39,414 nucleotides of DNA from NCBI GenBank assembly GCA_023260395.1, contig JALQVI010000009.1:1-39414 (forward strand), in the 5' to 3' direction. Under the pieces are notes generated by a model that worked only from the letters and a program-made list of their open reading frames with translations, was not told the origin of the DNA and searched no databases. The position numbers and the translations under genes were made by a program. Shown in pieces: positions 1 through 8,715 of the stretch (the stretch's first letter is position 1; the number at the start of each line of letters is the position of its first letter). The stretch comes from Candidatus Nanopelagicales bacterium (lineage in GTDB: Bacteria; Actinomycetota; Actinomycetes; S36-B12; UBA5976).

Positions 1-291
1 AGCAAAAAGTGCAAAGACTGTTGTGAGTAAGAAACCGGAGGCAAAAAACATCATCACGACCGTGAAGTTCATGGCACCTGATGTGGCGAGATCAATGAGG
101 TTAAGTCCACTTTGCGGCGAACCGCCAATGACTGAAGTTGAACCTTGGCCAGACGGCCCAAATTTCAATGCCAGAACCACAATGAGTGGGAGTAACAGCA
201 TGAGTAAGAAGGCTGTCGCAGTGCGACGACGGCGTAATTGTCGAACGAACTCTACGCGAAACGGCAAGGTCTTCGATGCTTCATAACTCAT
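1..291 (-). CDS. ABC transporter permease, N-terminal part (truncated by window edge)
   Basis: Minus-strand reading from ATG at 291: MSYEASKTLPFRVEFVRQLRRRRTATAFLLMLLLPLIVVLALKFGPSG..., one TM then a second hydrophobic stretch; start overlaps the stop of the upstream ABC ATPase gene (ATGA). Confidence 0.75.
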   Translation of the reverse strand, partial: MSYEASKTLPFRVEFVRQLRRRRTATAFLLMLLLPLIVVLALKFGPSGQGSTSVIGGSPQSGLNLIDLATSGAMNFTVVMMFFASGFLLTTVFALFA

Positions 292-2759
292 GATGATTTT
301 CCAATGGTGAGATCTTCGCCAACGACTTCGATGAAGAAGTCTTCAAGTTTGGTATTTGAAGTAAGCAAGTCTGAAACTTCACCAGCAGTCACCAACGCGC
401 CACGATGCATCACGACTACATATGAACATGTCTGTTCCACTTCGCTAAGCATGTGTGAAGAGATGATTACGGTTTTGCCGGTGGCAACGTAGTCATGCAG
501 GACATCCCGCATTTCCTTAATCTGCTGTGGATCAAGCCCGTTTGTTGGTTCATCGAGAATCAGCAAGTCAGGTTGGCCAAGCATTGCTTGAGCGATGCCT
601 AAGCGCTGGCGCATACCTTGACTGTAAGTACGAACTTTGCGATCGATAGCAGTTCCTAGGTCTGCAATCTTGAGCACGTCTTCGAAGTTTGCTGGTTCGG
701 TTCGACCTGCAGCTCGCCAATACAGATCCAGATTCTCTCGACCAGTCAGATGTGGCAGGAATCCTGAGCCTTCAACAAGCGAACCAATTCGAGACAATAC
801 TTTCGCGCCTGGTTGAACCTTTTGGCCAAAGACAAAAACATCACCGTTGGTTGGTTTAATCAAGCCCATCACCATACGCATGGTTGTGGTTTTGCCAGCT
901 CCGTTTGGCCCGAGAAGTCCAACTACCTTTCCCTGCGGGATTGAATAAGAAATGTCATTCACGGCAAGTGGGCCGTTTTTGAATTGCTTAACCAAGTGCT
1001 CGATTGTCACCGGCACGTCGGCAAGTTCAGGTCGAGAGTCATTCTCTAAGGATCGCTTACGAGTTGCGAATAAGACTGCTGCCGCAATTAGTAGCGCACC
1101 CAAAATCACCCACAAATAGATCCACAATGAAGCGCTGGGATTAAGTGGCTGCAGCTCGAGGTTGGTGAGACCTAACGATGGCTGTGCGAGTGAGACCTTA
1201 ATCATGGCAGGGTTAATCGGCAGACGGTATGCCATGTCTGTCGTACTGACAACAACCTGCAAGTGGTCGCCAGGCTTAATCTTCGCGGCAATTGCTGGCA
1301 AATTGATTTCGATGTGGGTCGGCGTTTGCGAAACCTTGGAAAGTTCCACCGGCGCGACTAAACCATTTGGTAACTGGGCGACACCAGAAGCTGAAACGAT
1401 TTGCAGACTGGCAAACAAAGCGACGTCGGTCAAACTTTGCTCTTGGCTCGAAACTAAAAGGGAGACTCGGCTGCTGCCGATAATTTCTTGACTCTTAGTG
1501 AATGGCTGGGTGTTGAATGTCGCAGACTGACCGGGTATTTGGTGGGAGAGGAATCCACCTGCATTTCCAATTCCTGGAAAGGTCGAGATGTTGGCTGGCA
1601 CACCACCTGCTGGAGCCAATATTTCTTGCGGTCCACCTATGAGTGGGACTTCACGCAGATTTTGGTCAAGCGGTGTGTAGGTCGAAGATACCGAAACGCT
1701 CGGTACCGCTTGCTCGCGTTCCGAACCAGTGATGTTTTGCGCGGCGAAAGTTACTTCAAAATCAGTATTGAGTTTCTTGGTTTTCTTCAGATAAGTGTCG
1801 AACCATTCACGTGTTAAAGAGTTGAGTCGAGTCGTTTCAGGTGTGCCGCCATCATGTCCACCGCTGTGCCAAATCATTTTCACAGGCGTTGCAGGATGGC
1901 CAGCCTTGATCTGTTGATACGTTGCGTCTGCTTGCGAAATCGGAAAGAGCGAATCTGCTTGTCCGGCCATCAGCAACGTTGGCGCCGTGATTTTTTGAGC
2001 GACTGACATTGGTGATGAGTTCTGCAAAAGCTTTGCTTGTTCCGCCGAATAAGTTCCGGTGGTAGCAACGTGTTCATAAAGTTTGCACCATTGAACGGCA
2101 AAGCGGCCGCAAAGAGTGGTGGATTGATCTTGATTGAGTTGTCCGCGACTAAAGAACAGTCCAGTCCAGAGCTGTTTATATACTCCGGGTGTTTTGCCGC
2201 CAACAATAGATTGTGGAAAGAGCGCAGTTTCGAGATTGTTCCATGTGATGTCTGAACTTACGGCATCGACTCGATGATCAGAACCGGCAACCATAAGGCT
2301 CAGTGCGCCACCATATGAGGCGCCAGCAAACCCAACGACTGGATCGTTCGCAGAATCCAATTTCACTTCCGGACGAGTGCTTAAGTAATCAATGATCTTG
2401 CTGGCATCTGCTACTTCAAACTGAGTTGAGTTCATGGAGATAGATCCCGAACTCTTTCCAAATCCTCGAGCCGAGTAGGCCAACACGACGTAGCCAGCAT
2501 CTTGTAATTGGATAGCTTGCGCTGCAACGGATGCCTTACTGCCCCCAAATCCATGAGCAAGTACAACGGCTGGGGCTGGTGTTGCTTTAGGCAGATAGAG
2601 ATCAGCATCCAAGACGACTGGTGTTGAGTCAGTCGCTGACGTTGCTGCACCAGTAATCGAGATAACTTCGCTACTTGATTGTGCCAAGGCCGGCAGTACC
2701 GCATTGGCACTGAACAACATGCTGATGGTTACAACCATGGCTGATAGCCGGAATCTCAT
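288..2759 (-). CDS. Fusion protein: secreted alpha/beta hydrolase (X-Pro dipeptidyl-peptidase/CocE-like) - TM helix - ABC transporter ATP-binding domain
   Basis: Signal peptide MRFRLSAMVVTISMLFSANAVLPALAQ; nucleophile elbow GFAGASYGG; TM LWIYLWVILGALLIAAAVLFATRKR; Walker A GPNGAGKT, signature YSQGMRQRLGIAQ, Walker B LLILDEPTNGLDP. Confidence 0.9.
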   Translation of the reverse strand: MRFRLSAMVVTISMLFSANAVLPALAQSSSEVISITGAATSATDSTPVVLDADLYLPKATPAPAVVLAHGFGGSKASVAAQAIQLQDAGYVVLAYSARGFGKSSGSISMNSTQFEVADASKIIDYLSTRPEVKLDSANDPVVGFAGASYGGALSLMVAGSDHRVDAVSSDITWNNLETALFPQSIVGGKTPGVYKQLWTGLFFSRGQLNQDQSTTLCGRFAVQWCKLYEHVATTGTYSAEQAKLLQNSSPMSVAQKITAPTLLMAGQADSLFPISQADATYQQIKAGHPATPVKMIWHSGGHDGGTPETTRLNSLTREWFDTYLKKTKKLNTDFEVTFAAQNITGSEREQAVPSVSVSSTYTPLDQNLREVPLIGGPQEILAPAGGVPANISTFPGIGNAGGFLSHQIPGQSATFNTQPFTKSQEIIGSSRVSLLVSSQEQSLTDVALFASLQIVSASGVAQLPNGLVAPVELSKVSQTPTHIEINLPAIAAKIKPGDHLQVVVSTTDMAYRLPINPAMIKVSLAQPSLGLTNLELQPLNPSASLWIYLWVILGALLIAAAVLFATRKRSLENDSRPELADVPVTIEHLVKQFKNGPLAVNDISYSIPQGKVVGLLGPNGAGKTTTMRMVMGLIKPTNGDVFVFGQKVQPGAKVLSRIGSLVEGSGFLPHLTGRENLDLYWRAAGRTEPANFEDVLKIADLGTAIDRKVRTYSQGMRQRLGIAQAMLGQPDLLILDEPTNGLDPQQIKEMRDVLHDYVATGKTVIISSHMLSEVEQTCSYVVVMHRGALVTAGEVSDLLTSNTKLEDFFIEVVGEDLTIGKSS

Positions 2760-2859
2760 TACTTAAACCTATGCCAGTTCTGGCCATATGACTCATTGAA
2801 GAAAGTGGGCCGGTATGAATGCCATCGAACAGCGTCTCATTTCAATTGGCGAACCGCTC

Positions 2860-3019
2860 GTTCGACTTGATATCGCGAAACGATTCAATTAGCGGCGGTT
2901 CTGGATGAAATGTTAGCCGAACCTATAAAAGCGAAATAGGCGATCATTGTGTCGCCTATGAGCGTGTTCGGCGGTATTTGCATCCAGTGACCGTCGCGAC
3001 TCGTGGGTTTGGGTCGAAC
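2860..3019 (+). ncRNA. Candidate structured RNA: long rod-like imperfect hairpin of unknown class
   Basis: Helices read by eye: 2892-2900/2989-2997, 2901-2907/2981-2987, 2908-2911/2976-2979, 2916-2922/2966-2972, 2936-2943/2952-2959 (35 bp), plus outer 2860-2868/3011-3019. Wobbles are G-U on the + strand (A-C on the minus strand). Confidence 0.55.
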
Positions 3020-3041
3020 CGCTCGCTAGCGAAAGGACTCT

Positions 3042-3074
3042 GACAACTCCCAAGGCGGGACTTGTAGAGTTGTT
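3042..3074 (+). other. Hairpin upstream of PLP decarboxylase
   Basis: ACAACTC (3043-3049) pairs GAGTTGT (3067-3073), G-U at 3042/3074; inner CAAG (3051-3054)/CTTG (3061-3064). Confidence 0.5.
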
Positions 3075-3135
3075 CTTGGTGATAGTGACCCTGCTGGCTG
3101 GAATCGAGTCGGCGGCCTGACACCTAGTGTGAAGA

Positions 3136-4497
3136 GTGAATCTGATGGCAAAGATGCATGAGCATGATGCAGCGCTAACCGATTTGGTATTCGATTACAT
3201 GCGCGAACGCCTGGCAATGCCAGAAGTGCCGTTGGATTTCCCTGGCACCTCACACGAAGTTCTTAGTGCACTTGACGGCCTGTTTACTGCCGAAGGCCGT
3301 CCGGCAAATCAAGTGATGGATTTGTACGACAACGTCATTTCTCGCACGGTGATTTCGGCAGATAGTCCAAAGTTTTTAGCATTCATTCCTGCGGCTCCTA
3401 CTAAGGCCGCATTGTTATTCGACATGGTTGTGTCGTGTGCGAGTTTGCAGGCAATCTCGTGGCTCGAAGCATCAGGTGCGGTTGCCGCTGAAAACCAAGT
3501 GCTGCGTTGGATGGCCGATCTGGTTGGTTTGCCTGAGGGTGCAGGTGGAACATTCGTATCTGGTGGATCGGCTGCGAACCTTGCTGCGTTGACCGTTGCT
3601 CGCGACATGGGTCGCAAGAAACTTGGCGGCAAAGTCCCAGTGCGCATTGCCATCAGCGAGCAAGCGCATTCGTCGAACCGTAACTCGCTATCGATTCTTG
3701 ATGTGGAACCGTTAGTTGTGCCATGCGAGAACTTCCGCATGACGGGTGAAGATTTAGCTCGCGCGTTGGCTAATGACACGAGTGATGTTCCAGTCGTTGG
3801 TGTGGTTGGTACTGCGGGCACGACAAATGCCGGCATCGTCGACGACCTTGCTGGCATAGGAGCAATCGCGCGTGAACGGGGCATGTGGTTCCACGTGGAT
3901 GCCGCCTATGGTGGCGCTGCCTTGTTAGCCCCGAGCGTGCGCGAAGTATTTAACGGTGTTGAGCTTGCCGATTCGATCACGATGGATCCACACAAGTGGT
4001 GGTTCTCGCCGTTTGATGTTGCAGCCATTATTTATCGCAATCCGGCATTGGCGAAAGAAGTCCACACGCAAAAAGCTTCCTATCTCGATGTGCTGCACGA
4101 AGATGGCGATACCGATTGGAATCCAACGGACTATGCATATCACTTGACTCGTCGTGCACGTGGTTTGCCGTTGTGGTTCTCGGTTGCTGTGAACGGTACC
4201 GATGCTTACCGTGATGCCGTTGAGTCGTCGCTATCACTGACTCGTGAAGTTGCCGATTACATTCGCGCACATGATTCATTCGAACTTGTGCAAGAGCCGA
4301 CCTTGTCCGTAGTTCTGTGGCGTCACAAGGACTGGACTGCGGCTGACTATGCCCGCATGCAAAACACCCTGCTCGATCAACAGATTGGGTTTGTGACACC
4401 GACCGTTTGGCAAGGCGAAACAGTAGGCCGCTTTGCCTTTATCCATCCACACACGACTTTGGACATGGTTGTCCATATGTTTGAAGCAATTGCCTAG
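3136..4497 (+). CDS. Pyridoxal-dependent decarboxylase (aromatic-L-amino-acid decarboxylase/group II family)
   Basis: HVDAAYGGAALL and SITMDPHKWWFSPFDVAAI (PLP-lysine motif); start GTG 3136 or ATG 3145. Confidence 0.9.
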   Translation: MNLMAKMHEHDAALTDLVFDYMRERLAMPEVPLDFPGTSHEVLSALDGLFTAEGRPANQVMDLYDNVISRTVISADSPKFLAFIPAAPTKAALLFDMVVSCASLQAISWLEASGAVAAENQVLRWMADLVGLPEGAGGTFVSGGSAANLAALTVARDMGRKKLGGKVPVRIAISEQAHSSNRNSLSILDVEPLVVPCENFRMTGEDLARALANDTSDVPVVGVVGTAGTTNAGIVDDLAGIGAIARERGMWFHVDAAYGGAALLAPSVREVFNGVELADSITMDPHKWWFSPFDVAAIIYRNPALAKEVHTQKASYLDVLHEDGDTDWNPTDYAYHLTRRARGLPLWFSVAVNGTDAYRDAVESSLSLTREVADYIRAHDSFELVQEPTLSVVLWRHKDWTAADYARMQNTLLDQQIGFVTPTVWQGETVGRFAFIHPHTTLDMVVHMFEAIA

Positions 4498-4541
4498 GCA
4501 AGCTGTTTCATCAATCAACGATAGTACGGGAGACTAGAAAC

Positions 4542-5918
4542 GTGAATCACGTTGTCATCATTGGCGGAGGCCCTGGCGGATACGAGGCGGCACTTGTTGC
4601 TCGCCAGTTGGGCGCGACGGTCACGATCGTTGAGCGAGATGGCCTTGGTGGTTCTGCCGTATTGACGGACGTTGTTCCGAGCAAGGCTCTGATTGCTGTG
4701 GCTGAAGCTGCGACAGATACTCGCGGCGCCGGTGCCATCGGCGTACACGCAAGTGATGTATTCGTGGATCTCGCTGAAGTGAATGCACGTCTTCAAAAAT
4801 GGGCGACGACCCAGAGCAGTGACATTCGCACTGGTCTGATTAACGCGGGCGTAACTGTATTGAGCGGCACTGGTCGTCTGATTTCTGACAATGAAGTTGT
4901 TGTCACAGATAAGGCTGGCGCTGAGTCGACACTGACCGCTGATGTCATTCTGTTGGCAACTGGCGCACGTCCTCGAGTTCTCGATACGGCCGTGCCAGAC
5001 GGTGAACGAATTTTTACGTGGGAACAGCTTTACGACCTCACTGAACTTCCTGAAAAACTCATTGTGGTTGGTTCCGGTGTGACGGGTGCAGAGTTTGCTG
5101 GTGCATACCAAGCACTTGGTAGTCAGGTCACGTTGGTGTCATCGCGTGACCGTGTTTTGCCTGGTCAGGACGAAGATGCAGCTAGCGTCATCGAACATGT
5201 TTTCGGAGAGCGCGGCATGACCGTGCTGTCGAAGTCGCGCGCTGAATCCGTCACTCGTACTGCCGATGGCGTCGAAGTGACGTTGGCTGATGGACGTGTA
5301 GTCACTGGCACGCACTGTCTCTTGGCTGTTGGCTCATTGCCAAACACCGAATCACTTGGCTTGGACGCCGCAGGTATCGAAACAGATGCCAATGGTTACA
5401 TCACCGTCGATGGTGTTTCGCGCACAAACGTGCGTGGCATTTATGCGGCGGGCGATTGCACTGGCGTGATGCTGTTGGCATCGGTTGCTGCGATGCAGGG
5501 ACGCATTGCGATGTGGCATGCACTTGGCGATGCTGTGAAGCCGCTGCAACTTGATACTGTCTCGGGCAACGTTTTCACTGATCCAGAAATTGCAACAGTT
5601 GGTATCAGCGACGCTGATATCGCTTCGGGCAAGGTCAACGCGATTTCAGTTCTATTGCCTTTGAATAAAAATGCACGTGCAAAGATGCAGGGCATTCACG
5701 AAGGTTTTATCAAACTGTTCGCATTGCCAGATTCGGGCATCATCGTGGGCGGTGTCGTCGTTGCGCCAAAGGCCAGCGAACTCATCTTCTCGATCGCATT
5801 GGCAGTGCAACATCGACTGACCGTCGATGACGTGGCACACACATTCACGATTTACCCATCGCTGAGCGGTTCAATCGCCGAAGCAGCACGCCAGCTACAC
5901 AACGCAGATTTGGGTTAA
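4542..5918 (+). CDS. lpdA: NAD(P)H-quinone dehydrogenase / flavoprotein disulfide reductase, LpdA-like
   Basis: FAD motif IIGGGPGGYEAA, GIYAAGDCTG, C-terminal dimerisation domain; redox CxxxxC replaced by GGSAVLTDVVPSK. Confidence 0.85.
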   Translation: MNHVVIIGGGPGGYEAALVARQLGATVTIVERDGLGGSAVLTDVVPSKALIAVAEAATDTRGAGAIGVHASDVFVDLAEVNARLQKWATTQSSDIRTGLINAGVTVLSGTGRLISDNEVVVTDKAGAESTLTADVILLATGARPRVLDTAVPDGERIFTWEQLYDLTELPEKLIVVGSGVTGAEFAGAYQALGSQVTLVSSRDRVLPGQDEDAASVIEHVFGERGMTVLSKSRAESVTRTADGVEVTLADGRVVTGTHCLLAVGSLPNTESLGLDAAGIETDANGYITVDGVSRTNVRGIYAAGDCTGVMLLASVAAMQGRIAMWHALGDAVKPLQLDTVSGNVFTDPEIATVGISDADIASGKVNAISVLLPLNKNARAKMQGIHEGFIKLFALPDSGIIVGGVVVAPKASELIFSIALAVQHRLTVDDVAHTFTIYPSLSGSIAEAARQLHNADLG

Positions 5919-5967
5919 GCCGCTTCCGTCATCTTGGCTAACGCCAACGACAAAATAGTTTCAAGCC

Positions 5968-6011
5968 ATAAGCAAAGGCTCCCCGGAATCATCCGAGGAG
6001 CCTTTGCTTAT
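5968..6011. terminator. Bidirectional intrinsic terminator between convergent lpdA and accA
   Basis: Perfect 15-bp stem ATAAGCAAAGGCTCC (5968-5982) / GGAGCCTTTGCTTAT (5997-6011), 14-nt loop, A/T-rich flanks. Confidence 0.9.
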
Positions 6012-6018
6012 TAAGTAG

Positions 6019-7785
6019 TTACTTGATTTCGAGAAGCACCGTTCCGGTTGGAACTGTCGAGCCAACTTCGGCAGAAAGACCAGTCACGACGCCATCTTTG
6101 TGAGCGGTCAATGGCTGTTCCATCTTCATGGCTTCAAGCACAATGACGAGTTCACCAGCAGCAACAGTCTGTCCTTCTTCGACGGCAATCTTGACGATTG
6201 TGCCCTGCATTGGAGCAGCAACGGCGTCACCGCTAGCAGCACCGCCGGCCTTCTTGGCACGCTTGGTTGGCTTCTTTGCACCACCAGCTGATCCACCGGA
6301 GCCAAGCTGCAAGTTCGCAGGCAATACAACCTCGACGCGACGGCCATTAACCTCAACGGTGATTGGGCTGCGCTCTGCAGTTTCATCATCAGCATCAGTT
6401 GTGCCTGTGTAAGCAGGAATGGTGTTGTCGAATTCAGTTTCAATCCATCGGGTATGAACCGAGAACGGGGAAGCAGCATCGACTGGAGCAAACGCAGGAT
6501 CGGCAACAACTGCGCGATGGAATGTCAGCGCAGTTGCAATGCCATCAATCTCGAATTCGGCCAGCGCACGACGGGAACGCTCGAGAGCTTCCTGACGATC
6601 GCGACCGGTCACGATGAGCTTGGCGAGCAGTGAATCGAAGTTACCGCCGATGACATCACCTTGGGTAAAGCCAGCATCCAAACGAACGCCAGGACCGCTT
6701 GGTGGATTCCATGTGGTCAGAACGCCAGGTGCTGGCAAGAAGCCACGACCTGGGTCTTCGCCGTTGATGCGGAATTCAATTGAGTGACCACGAAGTGCAG
6801 GATCGTCGTAGCCAAGAGCCTGACCCTCAGCGATACGGAACTGTTCGCGCACCAAGTCCAGGCCAGCAACTTCTTCGGTAACTGGGTGTTCGACCTGTAG
6901 GCGAGTGTTGACCTCAAGGAACGAAATTGTGCCATCAAGGCCGATCAAGAATTCACATGTGCCTGCGCCAACGTACTTGGCTTCCTTGAGGATGGCCTTG
7001 CTTGACGAGTAGAGCTCATCAATTTGAGCCTGGGTCAAGAACGGTGCAGGAGCTTCTTCAACAAGCTTTTGGTGACGACGCTGCAATGAGCAGTCGCGAG
7101 TTGAGACAACAACAACATTGCCATGTTCGTCAGCCAGGCACTGTGTTTCAACGTGACGTGGATTATCGAGGTAGCGCTCTACGAAGCACTCGCCGCGACC
7201 GAAAGCCGCAACTGCTTCGCGCACTGCTGAGTCAAAAAGTTCCGGAATTTCTTCGATAGTGCGAGCAACCTTGAGGCCACGACCGCCACCGCCGAAGGCA
7301 GCCTTGATTGCAATTGGCAAACCGTGCTCTTTAGCAAAGGCAACAACTTCGTCGCTGTCCTTGACGGGATCAGGCGTGCCCTGAACCTGTGGCGCGCCTG
7401 CCTTCGAGGCAATGTGGCGAGCCGAAACCTTGTCGCCCAAATCGCGAATTGCGGCGGGGGGAGGACCAATCCAAATCAATCCGGCGTCGATGACAGCCTG
7501 AGCAAAGTCAGCATTTTCTGATAAGAAGCCATAGCCAGGGTGCACGGCGTTCGCGCCAGACTTCGTGGCAGCTTCGATGATTTTGTCGATGACGAGGTAG
7601 CTATCAGCGGCTGTTGAACCACCGAGTGCGAAAGCCTCGTCGGCAGCCTTGACGTGCTGGGCATCGCGGTCGGGATCGGCGTAAACGGCAACGCTCTTGA
7701 TTCCAGCGTCTTTGCAGGCGCGTGCTACACGAATAGCAATTTCACCACGGTTTGCAATAAGTACTGACTTGATAGTGCGACTCAC
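6019..7785 (-). CDS. accA: Acetyl/propionyl-CoA carboxylase alpha subunit (biotin carboxylase + biotin carboxyl carrier domain)
   Basis: [47 protein letters not shown], biotinylation motif EAMKMEQ. Confidence 0.95.
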   Translation of the reverse strand: MSRTIKSVLIANRGEIAIRVARACKDAGIKSVAVYADPDRDAQHVKAADEAFALGGSTAADSYLVIDKIIEAATKSGANAVHPGYGFLSENADFAQAVIDAGLIWIGPPPAAIRDLGDKVSARHIASKAGAPQVQGTPDPVKDSDEVVAFAKEHGLPIAIKAAFGGGGRGLKVARTIEEIPELFDSAVREAVAAFGRGECFVERYLDNPRHVETQCLADEHGNVVVVSTRDCSLQRRHQKLVEEAPAPFLTQAQIDELYSSSKAILKEAKYVGAGTCEFLIGLDGTISFLEVNTRLQVEHPVTEEVAGLDLVREQFRIAEGQALGYDDPALRGHSIEFRINGEDPGRGFLPAPGVLTTWNPPSGPGVRLDAGFTQGDVIGGNFDSLLAKLIVTGRDRQEALERSRRALAEFEIDGIATALTFHRAVVADPAFAPVDAASPFSVHTRWIETEFDNTIPAYTGTTDADDETAERSPITVEVNGRRVEVVLPANLQLGSGGSAGGAKKPTKRAKKAGGAASGDAVAAPMQGTIVKIAVEEGQTVAAGELVIVLEAMKMEQPLTAHKDGVVTGLSAEVGSTVPTGTVLLEIK

Positions 7786-7836
7786 GAACGCATCTCCTCA
7801 TCTTCGCTGATGCTTCTCGTAAGTCTATTAGCCCGC

Positions 7837-8466
7837 CTAGTGGCTAGGGGCGTTCCATAGGGATTGCCATGAGATTCCCATCTCAATTGCAAAAGTGCGT
7901 AATAGGCGCAAGGAAATTCCGCCAACGGCAGGGCCGTCGCCATCCATGCGGGAGATGAAGGCGGCGCTGTAGCCCTCGTGGGTGAATGCGCCGGCAACGT
8001 GCAACGGCTCGCCGGTTGCGACATAAGCCTCGATCTCGGCGTCGCTGACGTCATCGAAAAAGACCGTGGCGCCGGCAACGCCAGTACGAGTCTGGCCCGT
8101 CACGGTGTCATACATCCAGTGGCCGGTGTTCAAGGTGCCTTGTTTGCCGCGCATCATCTTCCAACGGTCAATGGTGACCTCAGGAGTGCCTGGCTTTCCG
8201 TAGGCCTTGCCGCCGAAATCCAACATCGAGTCAGCGGCAATGATGAGCAAGTTTGCCGCATCTGTGACTTGAATGTCAGCAGCTACGGCTTCACCTTTGG
8301 CGGTTGCCAGAGCAACACATAAATCAGCAGGGGCAACCGGGCCAAGTTCGCGCTCGAGTGCTTCTTCATCGACGTGACTGACTTGAACCAATGGAACGAT
8401 TCCAGCAGCACTCAATAACGAAAATCGTGATGAGGAAGCTGAAGCAAGAAGGACTGTTCTAGACAT
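7837..8466 (-). CDS. maf: Maf-family nucleotide pyrophosphatase
   Basis: VLLASASSSRFSLLSAAGI N-terminus, LIIAADSMLDFGGKAYGKP; position within acc cluster. Confidence 0.88.
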   Translation of the reverse strand: MSRTVLLASASSSRFSLLSAAGIVPLVQVSHVDEEALERELGPVAPADLCVALATAKGEAVAADIQVTDAANLLIIAADSMLDFGGKAYGKPGTPEVTIDRWKMMRGKQGTLNTGHWMYDTVTGQTRTGVAGATVFFDDVSDAEIEAYVATGEPLHVAGAFTHEGYSAAFISRMDGDGPAVGGISLRLLRTFAIEMGISWQSLWNAPSH

Positions 8467-8490
8467 GAGTTATCCGAAGAGTTGAGAGAA

Positions 8491-8715
8491 CTAGTGAGGT
8501 AGCGCAGAACGACGCCATGCGTTCATGCCATGGTTCAACGTTGGTCGCATGGCACGATGTGGCGCATTCCATTCCGGGCGAGCCGAGCGGTCGCGTGCTG
8601 CATCATTCGCGTGCGACAAAGCTGCGTTGAACACAACAACAAGCGCAGCCAATTCCTCAGCCGACACTTCGCCTTTAACTATGCGCAGTTGATCTGCATC
8701 GACGTGTGGAATCAC
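8491..8715 (-). CDS. accE: Acyl-CoA carboxylase epsilon subunit
   Basis: [24 protein letters not shown] motif; small ORF directly after the beta-subunit gene, start GTG overlapping the accD stop (GTGA). Confidence 0.85.
   Translation of the reverse strand: MIPHVDADQLRIVKGEVSAEELAALVVVFNAALSHANDAARDRSARPEWNAPHRAMRPTLNHGMNAWRRSALPH

Noticed and set aside
3010-3030. tRNA T-arm-like GGTTCGACCC on the minus strand in the decarboxylase upstream region
   Set aside because: The required 5-bp stem does not form and no acceptor, D or anticodon arms are present.
3309-3884. 191-aa minus-strand ORF opposite the decarboxylase (and similar long shadow ORFs such as 4515-5111 and 8816-9415)
   Set aside because: Opposite or alternative frames of clearly coding genes with no recognisable motif; typical shadow ORFs.
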